64,000 nucleotides of DNA from Tulasnella sp. 424 (taxonomy: Eukaryota; Basidiomycota; Agaricomycetes; Cantharellales; Tulasnellaceae): contig WSUB01000137.1 in NCBI GenBank assembly GCA_019633425.1, forward strand, positions 49,747 to 113,746. The letters run 5' to 3'. Position 1 is the stretch's first letter; each line of letters opens with the position of its first letter. The position numbers and the translations under genes are program-made. This document shows, in pieces, positions 22,742 through 34,620 of this stretch. The notes under the pieces were generated by a model. It was not told where the DNA came from and ran no database searches. It saw nothing but the letters and a program-made list of their open reading frames with translations.

Positions 22742-23484
22742 CTGCCGAGTGAGAGAGTTGGCACCCACGACAAGGCCTTGCAACGGCTCTTGGACGCACC
22801 GGAGGAGCTTTTGACGGGCATGGACGGAAATGGAATGGAGAATAAGGTTGTCGCGGTATTGAACCGCGCTGCTTTGCTTCACGTCAGGCTTGTCCTTCAC
22901 CGCGCAGTTGTCGTTTCCTCTGCGCTAGGCGGCGACGCGACCAGGGCGAAGAGCTTGGAAGTGGCTATTCGATCCGCGGAAACCCTCGTTCATCTCTACA
23001 TCGCTCACTCAACTGCCGCCACCCTCCCAACGATCAAGTTGTCCCCCAGCGCGACCGGTCCGACGTCTTCGGCCCTTCCTCCGGCATATCTGGCTAACCT
23101 CACTCAGCATACCTACGATGCCACGCTCTTCCTCGTCTCATTACTCATCAACTTCCCACTTCCCTCCGTCGCCCAATCATTCCAATCAATCCGGCAAGAC
23201 GTCAGGTCCGCGTTCCACGCTTTCGGTGTGGTCAAGATTGCAGGAGCAGATAGAGCTTGGAAGCTTTTGGGTGCACTACGACCGTTATGGGAGAAAGGTA
23301 GTGTAGCGTTGGCGCGCGTCGGATCATCAAGGGTATCGCACGTGGCCTGAATCTAGTACTATTGCGAGCGCTCGCGGAAAGGTGTGCGTTCAGAAGGACG
23401 GATAACTCACCAGCGCTCCCCCGAAGCTTTAATCCAGCTGGATGTACGATTCAAGGGCACAGGTAAGGTCCACTGCCCAACGCG
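22742..23484 (+). other. Captured coding fragment inside the F-box relic (spacer D-E)
   Basis: About 740 bp found in no other unit. It continues the upstream frame to a stop at 23350, giving a 285-residue chimeric ORF from 22493. The captured part (for example VAVLNRAALLHVRLVLHRAV and ANLTQHTYDATLFLVSLLIN) has well-formed amphipathic helices. It faintly recalls the C-terminal helical region of fungal Zn2Cys6 transcription factors, but I cannot name the family. CAAC occurs at both junctions (22738-22741 and about 23487-23490), either a short target duplication or microhomology. Confidence 0.5.
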
Positions 23485-24045
23485 ATCAACGTCTCAGCCC
23501 TCCCAAGCGACGCCTTGCCAAATTTTACCAACATCGCAGCGGGGGGTTTTCAACGTTCTCCAACTCGTCCTGGCAGGCCGTCCGGTCACCTCTGTCATTC
23601 TGCGTGACTGGTTGGAACGGGGTCGCGTGGTGGATGTAGCCAACTTGGCTGAATGTCACGGGCATGCAGAATTAGGCGGCACGTACATGTGAGGGCCGTT
23701 CACAGGTGCGTACGGTTTGGCACTTTTGCCGATGCAGTTTCGAGTCCGATAGCGTGTTTTAACACCACGTCTTGTCAGTGTCTCGGAGACGAGCTTTGGG
23801 CATTTGAAACCTATACGGCAACTTCGACACAGATGGGATATCCAAGGAAGCCGCAGCTCAAAAACAAAGAGCCATTGGAAATGTCCGCACAGGAAAACCG
23901 GGATCTCGCAGTGATAATGGTGGAATGGGTTGCGCCAGGAAGCGCGTTAGCCTCCGGACTCTTGCGATACACCTTCTGGGACACTACGAGCCCACTATTC
24001 GTCACTGTGGATCTACAAATTCCTATTCTACTCGAGTGGTGAGCT
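23485..24045 (+). pseudogene. F-box/LRR-like relic, spacer D-E, 3' part
   Basis: Begins again at ATCAACGTCTCAGCCCTCCC. An internal deletion of about 210 bp at 23780 joins GTCTTGTCAGTG to TCGGAGACGAGC. Ends with the ALASGLLRYTFWDT stretch near 23945-24000. Confidence 0.4.
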
Positions 24046-24923
24046 ACTCGGCAACAAACCCGCTTGGCCACGTCGCACCGACGCCTTCGGACTCGGCTCA
24101 ACCACGAAGAACTCGAACTTCGGATTGTCAAGGCTTTCTATCGACGTACGAGTGAGCGTCACCACATCAATCAAGCCGACTGCATCGGAGGCAAGAACCA
24201 ATCCAAAGAATCAACGAAAACGTCCGAAACCTGGGGTGGGGTGATCCTGGAAGAAGATGCGGGTTATCGACCGCTTTCAATCGGTGCATTTGGCTCCTAC
24301 CCAACCCGCTCTTCGCTACCAGAGAGCGGATGCACCAAATCATTGGATTCATTGGGGGAATTCGGTTCGGGCGAGTTGTCAGATTTTAAGAGGACGATGA
24401 TGGAAGGAAGTGGCGAGAACATCACGACTGAACGTTTGGTTCGGGCCACAGCGTTTCCATCGCCATGCCAGAAAAGGTCGCTGATTCGATAAGGAAAGCG
24501 GCACGAGAGTTGGTCTAGTTCGAGACGTGAAGGGTCGAAGACATTGTACGCTGTTCAATACTCGTAGTACTTACTAGTCGTTTTCACCTTGCTCTTTGAT
24601 GTCAAGCAACACGTGTTTGATTTAAATCTTGCAAAGTCTCGAATTAGTATGGGCGTGTTACAAGAAACATTTGCTATGTAATAATATTATGCACAAAGCG
24701 CAACGTGACTCCGCTGTCGCAGGTGGCACGGCTGTCTATTGGGTAAGGCACAAGTACCGGGACCAGGCTTGGCGAGACAACAACTATCCAGTAACGTGGT
24801 ATTTTTGCGCAACACTTTTTAGATCTGGTTTATGAGAAATGGATCGTGACTTGCAGCAGCCCGAGGGAGGCTTACTCGGTTTCAGGTAACCGGTTCGTGC
24901 ATCCTCCGTCAACGTCTCTCTGA
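24046..24923 (+). pseudogene. Spacer D-E 3' part, type 1 tail with hydrolase remnant
   Basis: No intact gene. The hydrolase-tail remnant lies near 24391-24520 (RTMMEGSGENITTE, then PEKVADSIRKAARELV in a shifted frame). The rest is type 1 spacer. Confidence 0.4.
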
Positions 24924-27666
24924 TCATAGTGGGGGGTAACAGGAAAATTTTCCGCCAGGCAAGTTCCGTCCGCCAACTCGGATTGGCAAGGGGTCCGCTG
25001 GGTTTGCCTGCGGTTAGGAAAAAGAGGAGTCAGTACCAGCCCTGACGATTGAGGATTACACCCACCATCACTGGGTCTACAGTCCTCTGAATAGCGAGAA
25101 CGGCAGATTCTAGTCGAGCGAAGCAAGCGACTAGTTCGTCGGAGACAGAGCTGTACCTAGATGGGTCTTGTCGTATCTTTGTATGTAGCTTGGAGCGAGC
25201 ATAGTTGGCTGGGCTCACGCGTAGGAGCTGATCACGAATGCGGAGAAAGTTTAAGAATGCGGAAACATTGACCGTGCTTGGTTTCCTCCTCGAAACCTGC
25301 TCAGCAGAATTCAAACAAGCTTTCAGCTCACTGGAGAGGTCAATGACGAGATTTCTGCAGCCAAAGGTGAAGGTGGTCAGTTGGAAAAGAAGATTTCAAA
25401 AAGCGGTAAGCACTGACCCGAAAAGAACGTACAACCCCAGATGCTCAAAGACCCAAACAAGAACGTTGATGGAGCGCGCTACAAGATCCTTTTCTGTGTG
25501 TTTGGAGAGTTGGTTCCAAGTCTCTTGATGAATAATGTTTTGAAACAGATCTATCGCATGCTTCCCAATTAACTTAAATTGTTGTAAGTGACCCGAACTT
25601 GGCTCTAGAGAGGCACAGACTCGTTCCAGCAACATGACGCACACGCCATCGGATGGCCGGGACGGCGAGTCAACGCTGGGGAATACCTTGAGGGCGTCAT
25701 CAACCGCCCTGCTCGCATCGCTACTGAAGGGGTGTTTGAGTCTCGAGCAGCAAAAACGAATCACGTTCTGCTCACCGCGTACGATAGATGGGTTCTATCT
25801 TACACACTGCATGCCAAATCCTCTTCCCTCCATCGCCGGGCCTGAGAACCCCATCTGTTTCTCGGGCCATGTAAGCTTCCACAGCCCAGGCTAGTAGACG
25901 TGTGACCAGGGTGGCCTCCTCTTCTGTGAAATGCGCCAGGGAAGTGGAGAATTGTTCGAACCAATTGTCCATTTGAACTTGCGACCATGGGTTACGAAGT
26001 AGTATGCGGACCAACGACGAAATCATGCACTGGGCGCAGTGTGGGCATGAGGACTCGAACCCAAAATTCGTTATACAATCTACCGCACCGGCAATCAACT
26101 CAAGGAGTTGGGTCCATCCCCTAATACTGTTGTAGTCGCCAAGTTGGTCCGAAGAAAACGATGAGCGTTCGTCAGGGGTCAAAATAAATGCAAGAGATGA
26201 AGACGCCAGAATAAGATGGAGCAACGAATTAGAAAATGCTACCATTTCCATTGCACGTGGATCTGAATGTCGAATTTTACGGAGGATCCAAGAATGGACT
26301 TGCCAAGGCTCACTAAGACGAGAATAAAATTTCTCGTCAGAAAGAAGCCAGCGTGCTTCCTTCTGGGATGTTATTGCTTGGAGATTAACTGCAGCATAGA
26401 TGAGCGCATTTCTATCTTCTGAGGTGCAGATAACACGTTTCGCTGCCATCAACTTCAGAAGGTCAACAGGCTCTGCACGGCGAGGGACATTCTTCGCAAC
26501 CCATGATGCAATGCTTTCCGAATTGGACCTTGACGTCCAGGGGTCCTCAGGCCGCTCCAACTCGCGAATGGGAACCCGAGTAAACTCTCTGATGAACTCT
26601 ACCGCGCTCCGGAATGCTGTTCGCGTTCGGGAGGTGCAAGACCGGATCGCTGACCCGGTGGCCGTGATGATAAAATGTTGCCTGACTTCCGACGTGTCCA
26701 CACCCTCCGATGACCCGTGAAGGAGGCCCTGAGTAATCTTACTGATGAACTGTTCTGCTCTCGAGAACCTTTCCCGCGCGTGAAACCAGATCCAACGTTT
26801 GCCTTTCTCGAACACCACCAAAGCCCAGTATATGAGAAGCAATACTGGTCCCCTTATGGAACGTGGGGTCAATTGAAAAAGATGGGACAACGGGCTTTTG
26901 AACGGACACCAATGGTCGCACGCAGCACAAACTGCCATCAAAACTATACACGCAAGAGCAATCCCTATTGGGACTGCTACCGTATAGCATATTGGCCCGC
27001 TCAGTGTTCCAAGGTATAGAACGAACGAAATGCAAAATATGACCAGGCCCAACTGGAGTAGCGAGGGAAGGATGTCGTCCAAAATTGCCTCTAGACGCCA
27101 CCGCTTGGCGCCTAGATAACGTCGAAGCTGCTCCCATCGCTGAGCTTCGGCACCGCCGCCACTGCGCTTGCGGTAGTACACCAACCATTGTTGGCCGAGG
27201 ACTGCTAGGAAGGCTGCTAGGAGAGCGAGTGTCAGACTGAGCGAGAAGAGGATGTTGACTGGGATGATGCCAGAGGGGGGCGAGAAAGATGCTGAGGGGA
27301 GATCCTCAGCGGAGTGGATACTGCCATTTCCTCCAGTGACGAACTGGAGAAGAAGTGCATTGGTGTCGTCAGCAGGGTCTGCGCTCATCCCCGGAAGCGT
27401 GAGCGCCAAGAATGCAGAGTTGACACCGGCAAACAGGCCGGCCTAAGTGAAGAACGTTTTCAGAGAGAGTTCATGGCTTAGATGAGTGTTCCCGCACGTA
27501 CGAAAATGAGAATGCCATCGAGCTGAGCTTTGAGACTCTTGACCATGTCTTCATCAATCTCGTCCGCTAGGGTGTCGTAGTACTTGTAGAAGCATCCTCC
27601 ATCTTCTCCAAATTCCTTGGGAATTTCCGGAAGAACTTTGAGCTTTTCTTCGAACCGCGTATTCAT
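24924..27666 (-). pseudogene. DUF6535 membrane protein, copy E, with a nonsense codon
   Basis: Exons 27666-27502, 27442-25776, 25723-25066 and 25007-24924 sum to 858 codons, so lengths are normal. Codon 720, at 25398-25396 in exon 3, is TGA where other copies have CGA (LTAS-R-NLLF becomes LTAF-stop-NLLF). Translation then continues in the same frame, so this is a single point change, not a frameshift. The predicted product keeps all membrane segments and loses about 138 C-terminal residues. Exon 2 has a distinctive basic patch, WIWFHARERFSRAEQFI. The donors (GTACGT, GTGAGC, GTGGGT) look normal. It could still make a truncated protein. Confidence 0.83.
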
Positions 27667-28206
27667 GAGGGGAAGTGGTTCGAGTGGTTTTGGTGGGTGG
27701 ACACAGTACGTTCGGCTTACACGAGGACGCCGGGCAAGCCCCAACTATTCCGCTCTTCCGTTTCACGGAACCTGATGCAAAGCGAATTGGTCATTACGCA
27801 AACGTCCCACCTCATGAACAGCCTCATTCCCTGATGCAAGAAGAGCTAATCTATTTGGAGGGCGTACAAGGGGAATGTGACAAGAGGGAGAGGGACCAGA
27901 CTAGGACCAGACCCTCGACCAAAGAACGCCAAACTCGTACCGTTGTGTGGCACAAACGTCCCCAACTCGGATGACGAAGGGGAGACATTCTCACTGAGAT
28001 GCGATAGGACTGGGTGGACACTAAAGCTGTTGGGATACTATATACGCAGAAGCAGTTCGCTGTGAAGAGCAGGCCGTCGGGTAGTCCAGAGTGCGATTTA
28101 CCCGCGGTTCAAAGCTGTGGCGACGTCACACGCGCCGCTTCCTCAGCCCTTCCTTCGCAGTTCCACAAATCCTATTATCCGCGATGTCGTACCTTCCCTC
28201 CTCATA
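27667..28206. promoter_or_regulatory. Divergent promoter interval E
   Basis: Plus-strand TATA block TGGGATACTATATACGCAGA begins near 28031, with AGCAGTTCGCTGTG after it. Purine-rich block near 27880-27900. Confidence 0.45.
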
Positions 28207-29910
28207 CACTGTCTATCTGCTCTTTTGCTCGTCAAAAATACCTATCAACCCCGTATGAGGTGGGAATAGATTGTATCATGGCTTCGTTACGCAGGTCCAG
28301 TCTTCCACTACATGAGCCTTCTCCTCCATTCACTTGACAGGCCCGCCTGAGAAACACAGACGTCCCATGCGATGGTACCGTGTCGAAACTCGACGAAAAT
28401 ACTTTCGCTGCTTCTTGAGCCACACCTGTCGTCCCCGTTCGGATAGTGGCCTCATTCTGGTGCGTTTGCCAAGATATTTTATAGTACAATTGATATCATG
28501 CGGGCGCTGAGCGACAACCTCCCGTGCCCTTAGTTCCTCACTTTCACTTTTTCAAACTCTTCGCAGCCACGCCAACAATGTTATGTCTATGGACCGGTGT
28601 TCCTCGAAAGGACATCGGTTTCGGGCTATACAAACGTATCGCCAGAGGTACCTAGCGTGCCTCCCGAGGCTTCTATTGTTCTGAAACCTCCGTCGTCGAA
28701 CAGAACTTCGCAGATCCCGGACCTACCTCCTAGAATTATTACTATACACCATGCAGCAGGTTCAGTGTCGAAGCACGTCGACCGCGTTGGCCATGTCAGC
28801 GGCTGTCCTCCAAGAGGAGGCCGAGCAATTCTTGTACCGCATCATCTCAATCCGAAGCCCGGCCGCTTCCCATCATGTTTTTCCCGCTCCCTTGATTGGA
28901 AAGGTGGAACCCGGGCAGTCGCAACTCAGTTCGCTCTCTGGCGTTCAAGTTGCACGACGATGAATACCGAAGCCTCGAAGATTTTCAGGAAATCCTTCCA
29001 CCCACACCCAATCTTACCAACCTTTGATTTTGGACGCGAATCCCGACCGAGAGGGCTTCCATTCCATTGGTTCGTAATAGTAGTTCATCACGCGTTTCAA
29101 CAACCAGTCAGAACTCTCGGAGTCGAGCCCACACCCGGATCAACTCGTTCAGCTCCTTGAAGTTCCGCCGAGGGTCCAAGTCCTCGACCTATGTCCCGCC
29201 TCCAGCATCCCCGATAATCCCATCAACGTCTCAGCCCTCCCAAACGACGCCCTGCCAAGTTTTACCAACATCGCAGCGGGGGTTTTCAACGTTCTCCAAC
29301 TCGTCCTGGCAGGCCGTCCCGTCACCTCTGTCATTCTGCGTGACTGGGTTGGAACGGGTCGCGTGGTGGATGTAGCCAACTTGGCTGAATGTCACGGGCA
29401 TGCAGAATTAGGCAGCACGGATATTGAGGGCCGTTCATAGGTGCGTACGGTTTGGCACTTTTGCCGATGCAGTTTCGAGTCCGATAGCGTGTTTAACACC
29501 ACGTCTTGTCAGTGTTGTTTTGCATGCTTGGAGGTCTTCTCCCATAGTCAGCAGATAGCGCAGTCACCTCTCCGGTCGTTTATATTCTTTGTATCCAACA
29601 CGGGCTCGCCAAATGCCTCAAGCACACGGATGTGTCCCTCAAGCTCCTCAAGCTCCTCAAGGCCGACACCGGCGCGTGCCTCCGAGACGAATCTCTACGC
29701 CAACTTCGATACATATCGAATACCCAAGAAAGTCGCAGCTCGAAAACGAAGAGCCGCTGGAAATGCCCGCAAAGAAAACCTGGAATCTCGAAATGATAAT
29801 GGTGGAATGGGCCGTGCTACGAAGCGCGTTCGCCTCCGGACTATTACGATACACCTTCTGGGACACGTCGCTTTGGGTCCACAAATTTCTATTCGACTTC
29901 GAGTGGTGAG
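28207..29910 (+). pseudogene. F-box/LRR-like gene relic, spacer E-F
   Basis: The first start codon is lost (CACTGTCTATC). The F-box-like frame is unusually well kept: 28751-28963 reads MQQVQCRSTSTALAMSAAVL followed by QEEAEQFLYRIISIRSP. The upstream LPPRIITI part stays one base out of register, as in the other copies. The C-terminal half ends with ASGLLRYTFWDTSLWVHKFL near 29835-29890. Long serine-rich frames overlapping it (29441-30199) are out-of-frame readings. Confidence 0.42.
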
Positions 29911-30720
29911 CCACTCGACAACAAACTCCCTTGGCTACGTCGCACTAACGCTTTCGGACTCGGCCCAGCCAGGAAGAATTCGAACCTCGGACTGTAAAGG
30001 CTTTCTATCGACCTACCAATTAGCGTCACCACGTCAGCTAAGCCACACGACGGCATCGGAGGCAAGAACCAACCCTACGAACTACCGAAGACGTCGGAAA
30101 CCTGGGTTGGCGGCGAGGTTGGAAAGACGATGCGGGTTATATATCGACCGCGTTGAACGCGTGCGTTTGGCTCCTACCCGACCCGCTCTTCGCTACTAAA
30201 TCGCGGGATACGGGGGAATTTGGTTCGGGAGAACCCGAACGAACCAGCGCTTCGGGTGAGTTGTCAGAGTTTCGAGTTTGAGAGGACGATGGTGGGAGGA
30301 AATTGCGTGAACATCCCGACGGAGACGTTGATACGGGTCACAACGTTTTCCTCGCCATGTCGCTGATTCGATCAGAAGAGTGGCAAGAGAATCTGTGTAG
30401 TTCGACATGCGAAGGGTCGAAGTCATCGTGCGCTGTTCGATACTCGTAGTCGTTTTCAACTTGCTAGTTGATGTCAAGCAACGCGTGTTTGATGCTAAGT
30501 CGGGCGATGTCTCGAATTAGGATGGGGGTGTTACAAAGGACGATTTCTCGGAATATTACAAACAAAGCGCACCTTGGCTCAGCTCTCGCAGGTGGCACGA
30601 CTCTCCATTGTGTAAGGCACAAGGCGAGCACCGGGACCCAACTTGGCGAGACAAAAACTATCCATTGACGCGGTATTTCTGTGCAATAGTATATAGATCT
30701 GGTTTGTAAGTGACGGAACA
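29911..30720 (+). pseudogene. Spacer E-F, first tail with hydrolase remnant
   Basis: Type 1-like tail with a hydrolase-tail remnant near 30280-30400. It is followed by a second, fuller hydrolase pseudogene, so this spacer has two hydrolase-derived segments in a row. Confidence 0.4.
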
Positions 30721-31350
30721 TGCCTGCGGAAGCCCGAGGGAAGCTGAATACAAGCTTAAGAGGAACTAATTTAGTGGATAGCGTACTAATGGAATGTGAC
30801 AAGAGGGGAATTCAGGAGCCAGACCCTAGGGCCTCGACCGAAGGACGCCAAATTGATACCATTCTGACAGAGCTGTTACATGAACGCCCCCAACTCGGAC
30901 AGCGAAGGGGAGACACTTTGATTGAGATGCGATACGATAGGGCGGGCAACAAACCTGTTGGGATGCGATATACGCAGAAGCAGTTTGCTGTGGAGAGCCA
31001 GCCGTTGGGTAGTCCAGGGTGCTATTTGCCCGCGGTCCAAAGGCAAGATGACGTCACACCCGTTGCTTTCTTGTCCTTCCTCTGCAGTTCCACCAATCCC
31101 GTAATCAGCGACCATATCTTCCCTTATATCCTCTTTTGGTCCTCAAGAAAGGTCTCCCATTCAATGCTACGCAGTGGGGGTGGAACTCGGACGAACAACA
31201 CCACGTGCAACCAACTGTCTCGATCACATCTGACGTCCTCCGAATGCGACCGTTCATCATCGAAAGGGATAATGACGGGCGTCAAGATTCAGAACATGGG
31301 TCTCATCAACTAACTACCCCTTTGAAGAACCCGACCACTCACCAAGAACT
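30721..31350 (+). promoter_or_regulatory. Hydrolase 5' module F, copy of the shared promoter block
   Basis: Repeats the layout in front of the F-box relic: GAGGAACTAATT, GGCGTACTAATGGAATG, GACAAGAGGGG, CTCGACCGAAGGACGCCAAA, then GGGATGCGATATACGCAGAA at about 30960-30979 and GCAGTTTGCTGTGGAGAGCC. Even the short first-exon-like stretch (CCTCTTTTGGTCCTCAAGAA) is recognisable. The TATA-like core is CGATATAC here. Confidence 0.5.
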
Positions 31351-32151
31351 ATGTCATACACTGTCGTAGGTCCAAGGAATGCTCCTCCGCATCCGGGCGC
31401 TGACGATCTTGCCATCCGTTCAGCAATGTCCCAAACCAAGCCGATCATCATCTTGGTTCCCCGGCCCGGAGCGTGGCACGAACCAGACATCTTCGACCCT
31501 GTTACCACCGTCCTCCAATCCCTGGGTTACAAGACCGTCTCCGTCTCCCTTCCGAGCGTCGGAGCTTCTCTCCCTCGAATGACTTCCAGCCCGACGTAGC
31601 AGCCGTCCGAGCCGCCATTGTCTCCTGCGTCGTTGCAGGATCCGAAGTGGTTTTGTTCGCGCATGGCTATGGCGGGTTTCCATTCACTGAGCTAATCCTA
31701 GGACTGACAAAGTCGGACATTCAGAGCCAAGGCAAGCCCGGGGGAGTTGTTCACTTCGCCTCTGAGCTGTTTTCCTTATCCTTACAGGAGTACCCTCCGT
31801 AAACCCGGAACAAGTCAGTACGAGATTGTTGAGGACGGAATGGAGATCATGACCTTCTTCCCGATAACGACTCTCTGTAACGACCTACCCCGTGATGCTG
31901 CGGAACGGTATGCACCAGGCTTGAAGAGGCAGAGCTACAAGGTTTTCGCGAGTAAGCAGACTTATGCCGCTTGGCGACACGTTCTTACGACGTATCTCTA
32001 TACCGAAAAGGACGTAGCGCTTCCGATTCGGTATCAGAAGATGATGGTGAAAGGAAGCGGTGTGAATATCGCGACGGAGATATTCGATTCGGGCCACAGC
32101 GTCTTCCTCGCCATACCAGAAAGGTCTCAGATTCGATCAGAAGAGCGGTAG
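31351..32151 (+). pseudogene. Alpha/beta-hydrolase pseudogene F
   Basis: Opens MSYTVVGPRNAPPHPGADDL with a second Met at 31426 (MSQTKPIIILVP), and shows the fold's first strand plus GAWHEPDIFDPV. A one-base deletion near 31570-31577 shifts the frame; the coding sense resumes as NDFQPDVAAVRAAIVSCVV. The nucleophile elbow reads AHGYGG where active members have HSYGG, so the catalytic serine is glycine. The distal catalytic histidine remains (DSGHSVFLAIPE). A further shift near 31757-31775 separates the two halves (LPEYPP stop, then QYEIVEDGMEIMTFFP). I expect no enzyme from this locus. Confidence 0.7.
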
Positions 32152-32612
32152 GGGAGTCGGTATAGTCGGAGACGTAAACCACATCAGGGGCACAACTCCG
32201 AGAAACGCTCGACGTCATCATGTTGTTTGATAACTGTTGTAGTTTTGTACTTGTGAGTTGATGTCAAGTAGAATGCGTATTTTTTTTCTTCCCCGGTTGT
32301 GTGATGCAAGCCGCTCTCGAAATTAGGGATGTGGCGATTTTTCACAATAGGCGTTTGGTAAGTAATATTATGAACAAAGCCCAACCTAGGCCGAGTGTGG
32401 AAGACAACCGTGACACGACTCTCCGTGGGTGAAACAGAAATGAATCCTTGAGACCAAACTTGACGAGACAACAGATATCCTTCAGCGCAGTATTTTTACG
32501 CGACGCTATATCTGGTTTATGAGAAACCGAAACGCAACTTGCAGCAACCGGAAGGAGGCTTACTTGGTTCCGGGCAACTGCCTCGTGGATCCCTCCGTCG
32601 ACGTCTCCCCGA
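32152..32612 (+). other. Type 2 spacer tail, E-F
   Basis: About 460 bases of type 2 spacer with a T-rich tract at 32280. No gene seen. Confidence 0.5.
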
Positions 32613-33160
32613 TCACAGGAAAAGGTGGCAGGAGAATTTCCCGCCAGGCGGGTTCTCTCCGTCTGCAGCGTTTCCTCCCGGTTCGTCTTCCCCGTCAACC
32701 ACCCGGACTGGCAAGGGGTCCGCTGGGTTTGCCTGCGAGCAGAAGAAAGCGAAATCAGTCCCAGCCGCAACTCTCGAGGGTGACACTCACCATCACTGGA
32801 TCGGTGGTCCTCTGGACGGCGAGAACGGCAGATTCCAGTCGAGCGATGCAAGCGACTAGTTCGTCGTAAACAGAGTTGTACTTGGATACTAGGTCCGAAT
32901 CAGGACGGTAAACATGTGCCACCTCTTCTGCATACTCGTCTGGGCTCAGGAGTTTATCACGAATGCGGAGAAAATTCAAGAATGCGGAAAAATCGACCGT
33001 GCTTGGCTTCCTCCTCGAAATCTGCTCAGCAGAGTCCAAACAAGCTTTCAGCTCACTGGAGAGGTCAATGACGAAATTTCTGTAACCGAAGGCGAAGGTG
33101 GTCAGTATGAAAAGAGGATTTCGGGAAGCGGCAAGCACTGACCCGAAATAAACGGCGGAC
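32613..33160 (-). pseudogene. DUF6535 copy F, C-terminal fragment only
   Basis: Keeps the distal part of exon 3 (33160-32791) and the long-form exon 4 (32732-32613, ending FSCHLFL), joined by an intron with an ideal GTGAGT donor. Everything upstream (exon 1, exon 2, half of exon 3) is gone. At 33160/33161 the exon meets the F-box relic of the next spacer (GCGGAC then ATCGCAGCGG), with AC shared by both parents. An open frame runs across the junction to 33270, but nothing resembling the native N-terminus or promoter remains. Most simply a deletion of several kilobases between neighbouring units. Confidence 0.85.
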
Positions 33161-33895
33161 ATCGCAGCGGGGGTTTTCAACGTTCTCCAACTCGTCCTGG
33201 CAGGCCGTCCGGTCACCTCTGTCATTCTGCGTGACTGGTTGGAACGGGGTCGCATGGTGGATGTAGCCAACTTGGCTGAATGTCACGGGCATGCAGAGTT
33301 AGGCGGCACGTACATGTGAGGGCCGTTCACAGGTGCGTACGGTTTGGCACTTTTTGCCGATGCAGTTTCGAGTCCGATAGCGTGTTTAACAACACGTCTT
33401 GTCAGTGTTGTTTTGCATGCTTGTGAGGCCTCCTCCCATAGTCAGGAGATCGCGCAGTCACCTCTCCGGTTTTTTTGTACTCTTTGTATCCGACACGGAC
33501 TCGCCAAATGCCTCCAGCACACGGATGTGTTCTTCAAGCTCCTCGAAGCCGTCACCGACTCGTGCCTCCGAGACGAGCTGCGGACATTTGAAATCTCTAC
33601 TGCAACTTCGACACATATGGAATACCCAAGAAAGTCGCAGCTCGAAAAAGAAGAGCCGCTGGAATGCCCGCAAAGGAAACCTGGGATCTCGAAGTGATAA
33701 TGGTGGAATGGGCCGTGCTACGAAGCGCGTTCGCCTCCGACTATTACGATACACCTTCTGGGACACGTCGCTTTGGGTCCACAAATTCTTTCGACTCGAG
33801 TGGTGAGCCACTCGGGAACAAACTCCCTTGGCTACGTCGCACTGACGCTTTCGGACTCGGCCCAGCCAGGAAGCATTCGAACCTCGGACTGTAAA
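33161..33895 (+). pseudogene. F-box/LRR-like relic, spacer F-G, 3' half
   Basis: Starts inside the relic at the deletion junction. Includes FNVLQLVLAGRPVTSVILRD near 33175-33235 and MPAKETWDLEVIMVEWAVLR near 33664. Ends GLGPARKHSNLGL at about 33893. The 5' half and its promoter were lost with copy F. Confidence 0.42.
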
Positions 33896-34620
33896 GGCTT
33901 TCTATCGACCTACCAATTAGCGTCACCACGTCAGCTAAGCCACACAACGGCATCGGAGGCAAGAATCAACCCTACGAATTACCGAAGACGTCGAAAACCT
34001 GGGGTGGGGCCGAGGTTGGAAAGACGATGCGGGTTATCGACCGCGCCGAACGCGTGCATTTGGCTCCTACCCGACCCGCTCTTCGCTACTAAAACGCGGG
34101 ATACGGGGGAATTTGGTTCGGGAGAACCCGAACGAACCAGCGCTTCGGGTGAGTTGTCAGATTTTTCGAGTTTGAGAGGACGATGGTGGGAGGAAATTGC
34201 GTGAACGTCACGACGGGGACGTTGATACGGGTCACAGCGTTTTCCTCGCCATGTCGCTGATTCGATCAAAAGAGTGGCAGGAGAGTCTGTGTAGTTCGAC
34301 ATGCGAAGGGTCGAAGTCATCGTGCGCTGTTCGATACTCGTAGTCGTTTTCAACTTGCTAGTTGATGTCAAGCAACGCGTGTTTGATTTTAAGTCGTGCG
34401 ATGTCTCGAATTAGGATGGGGGTGTTACAAAGGACGTTTTCTCGGAATATTACAAACAAAGCGCAACTTGGCTCAGCTGACGCAGGTGACACGACTCTCC
34501 ATTGTGTAAGGCACAAGACGAGCACCATGAACAAACTTGGCGACACAAAAACTATGTATCCATTGACGCGGTATTTCTGCCCAATACTGTATAGATCTGG
34601 TTTGTAAGGAACGGAACATG
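33896..34620 (+). pseudogene. Spacer F-G, first tail with hydrolase remnant
   Basis: Type 1-like tail, hydrolase-tail remnant near 34170-34300, then the promoter module of the fuller hydrolase copy. Confidence 0.4.

Noticed and set aside
32280..32300. T-rich tract in type 2 spacers as a retro-copy poly(A) tail
   Set aside because: There is no adjoining intron-less gene copy and no target duplication. Its length simply varies among copies.
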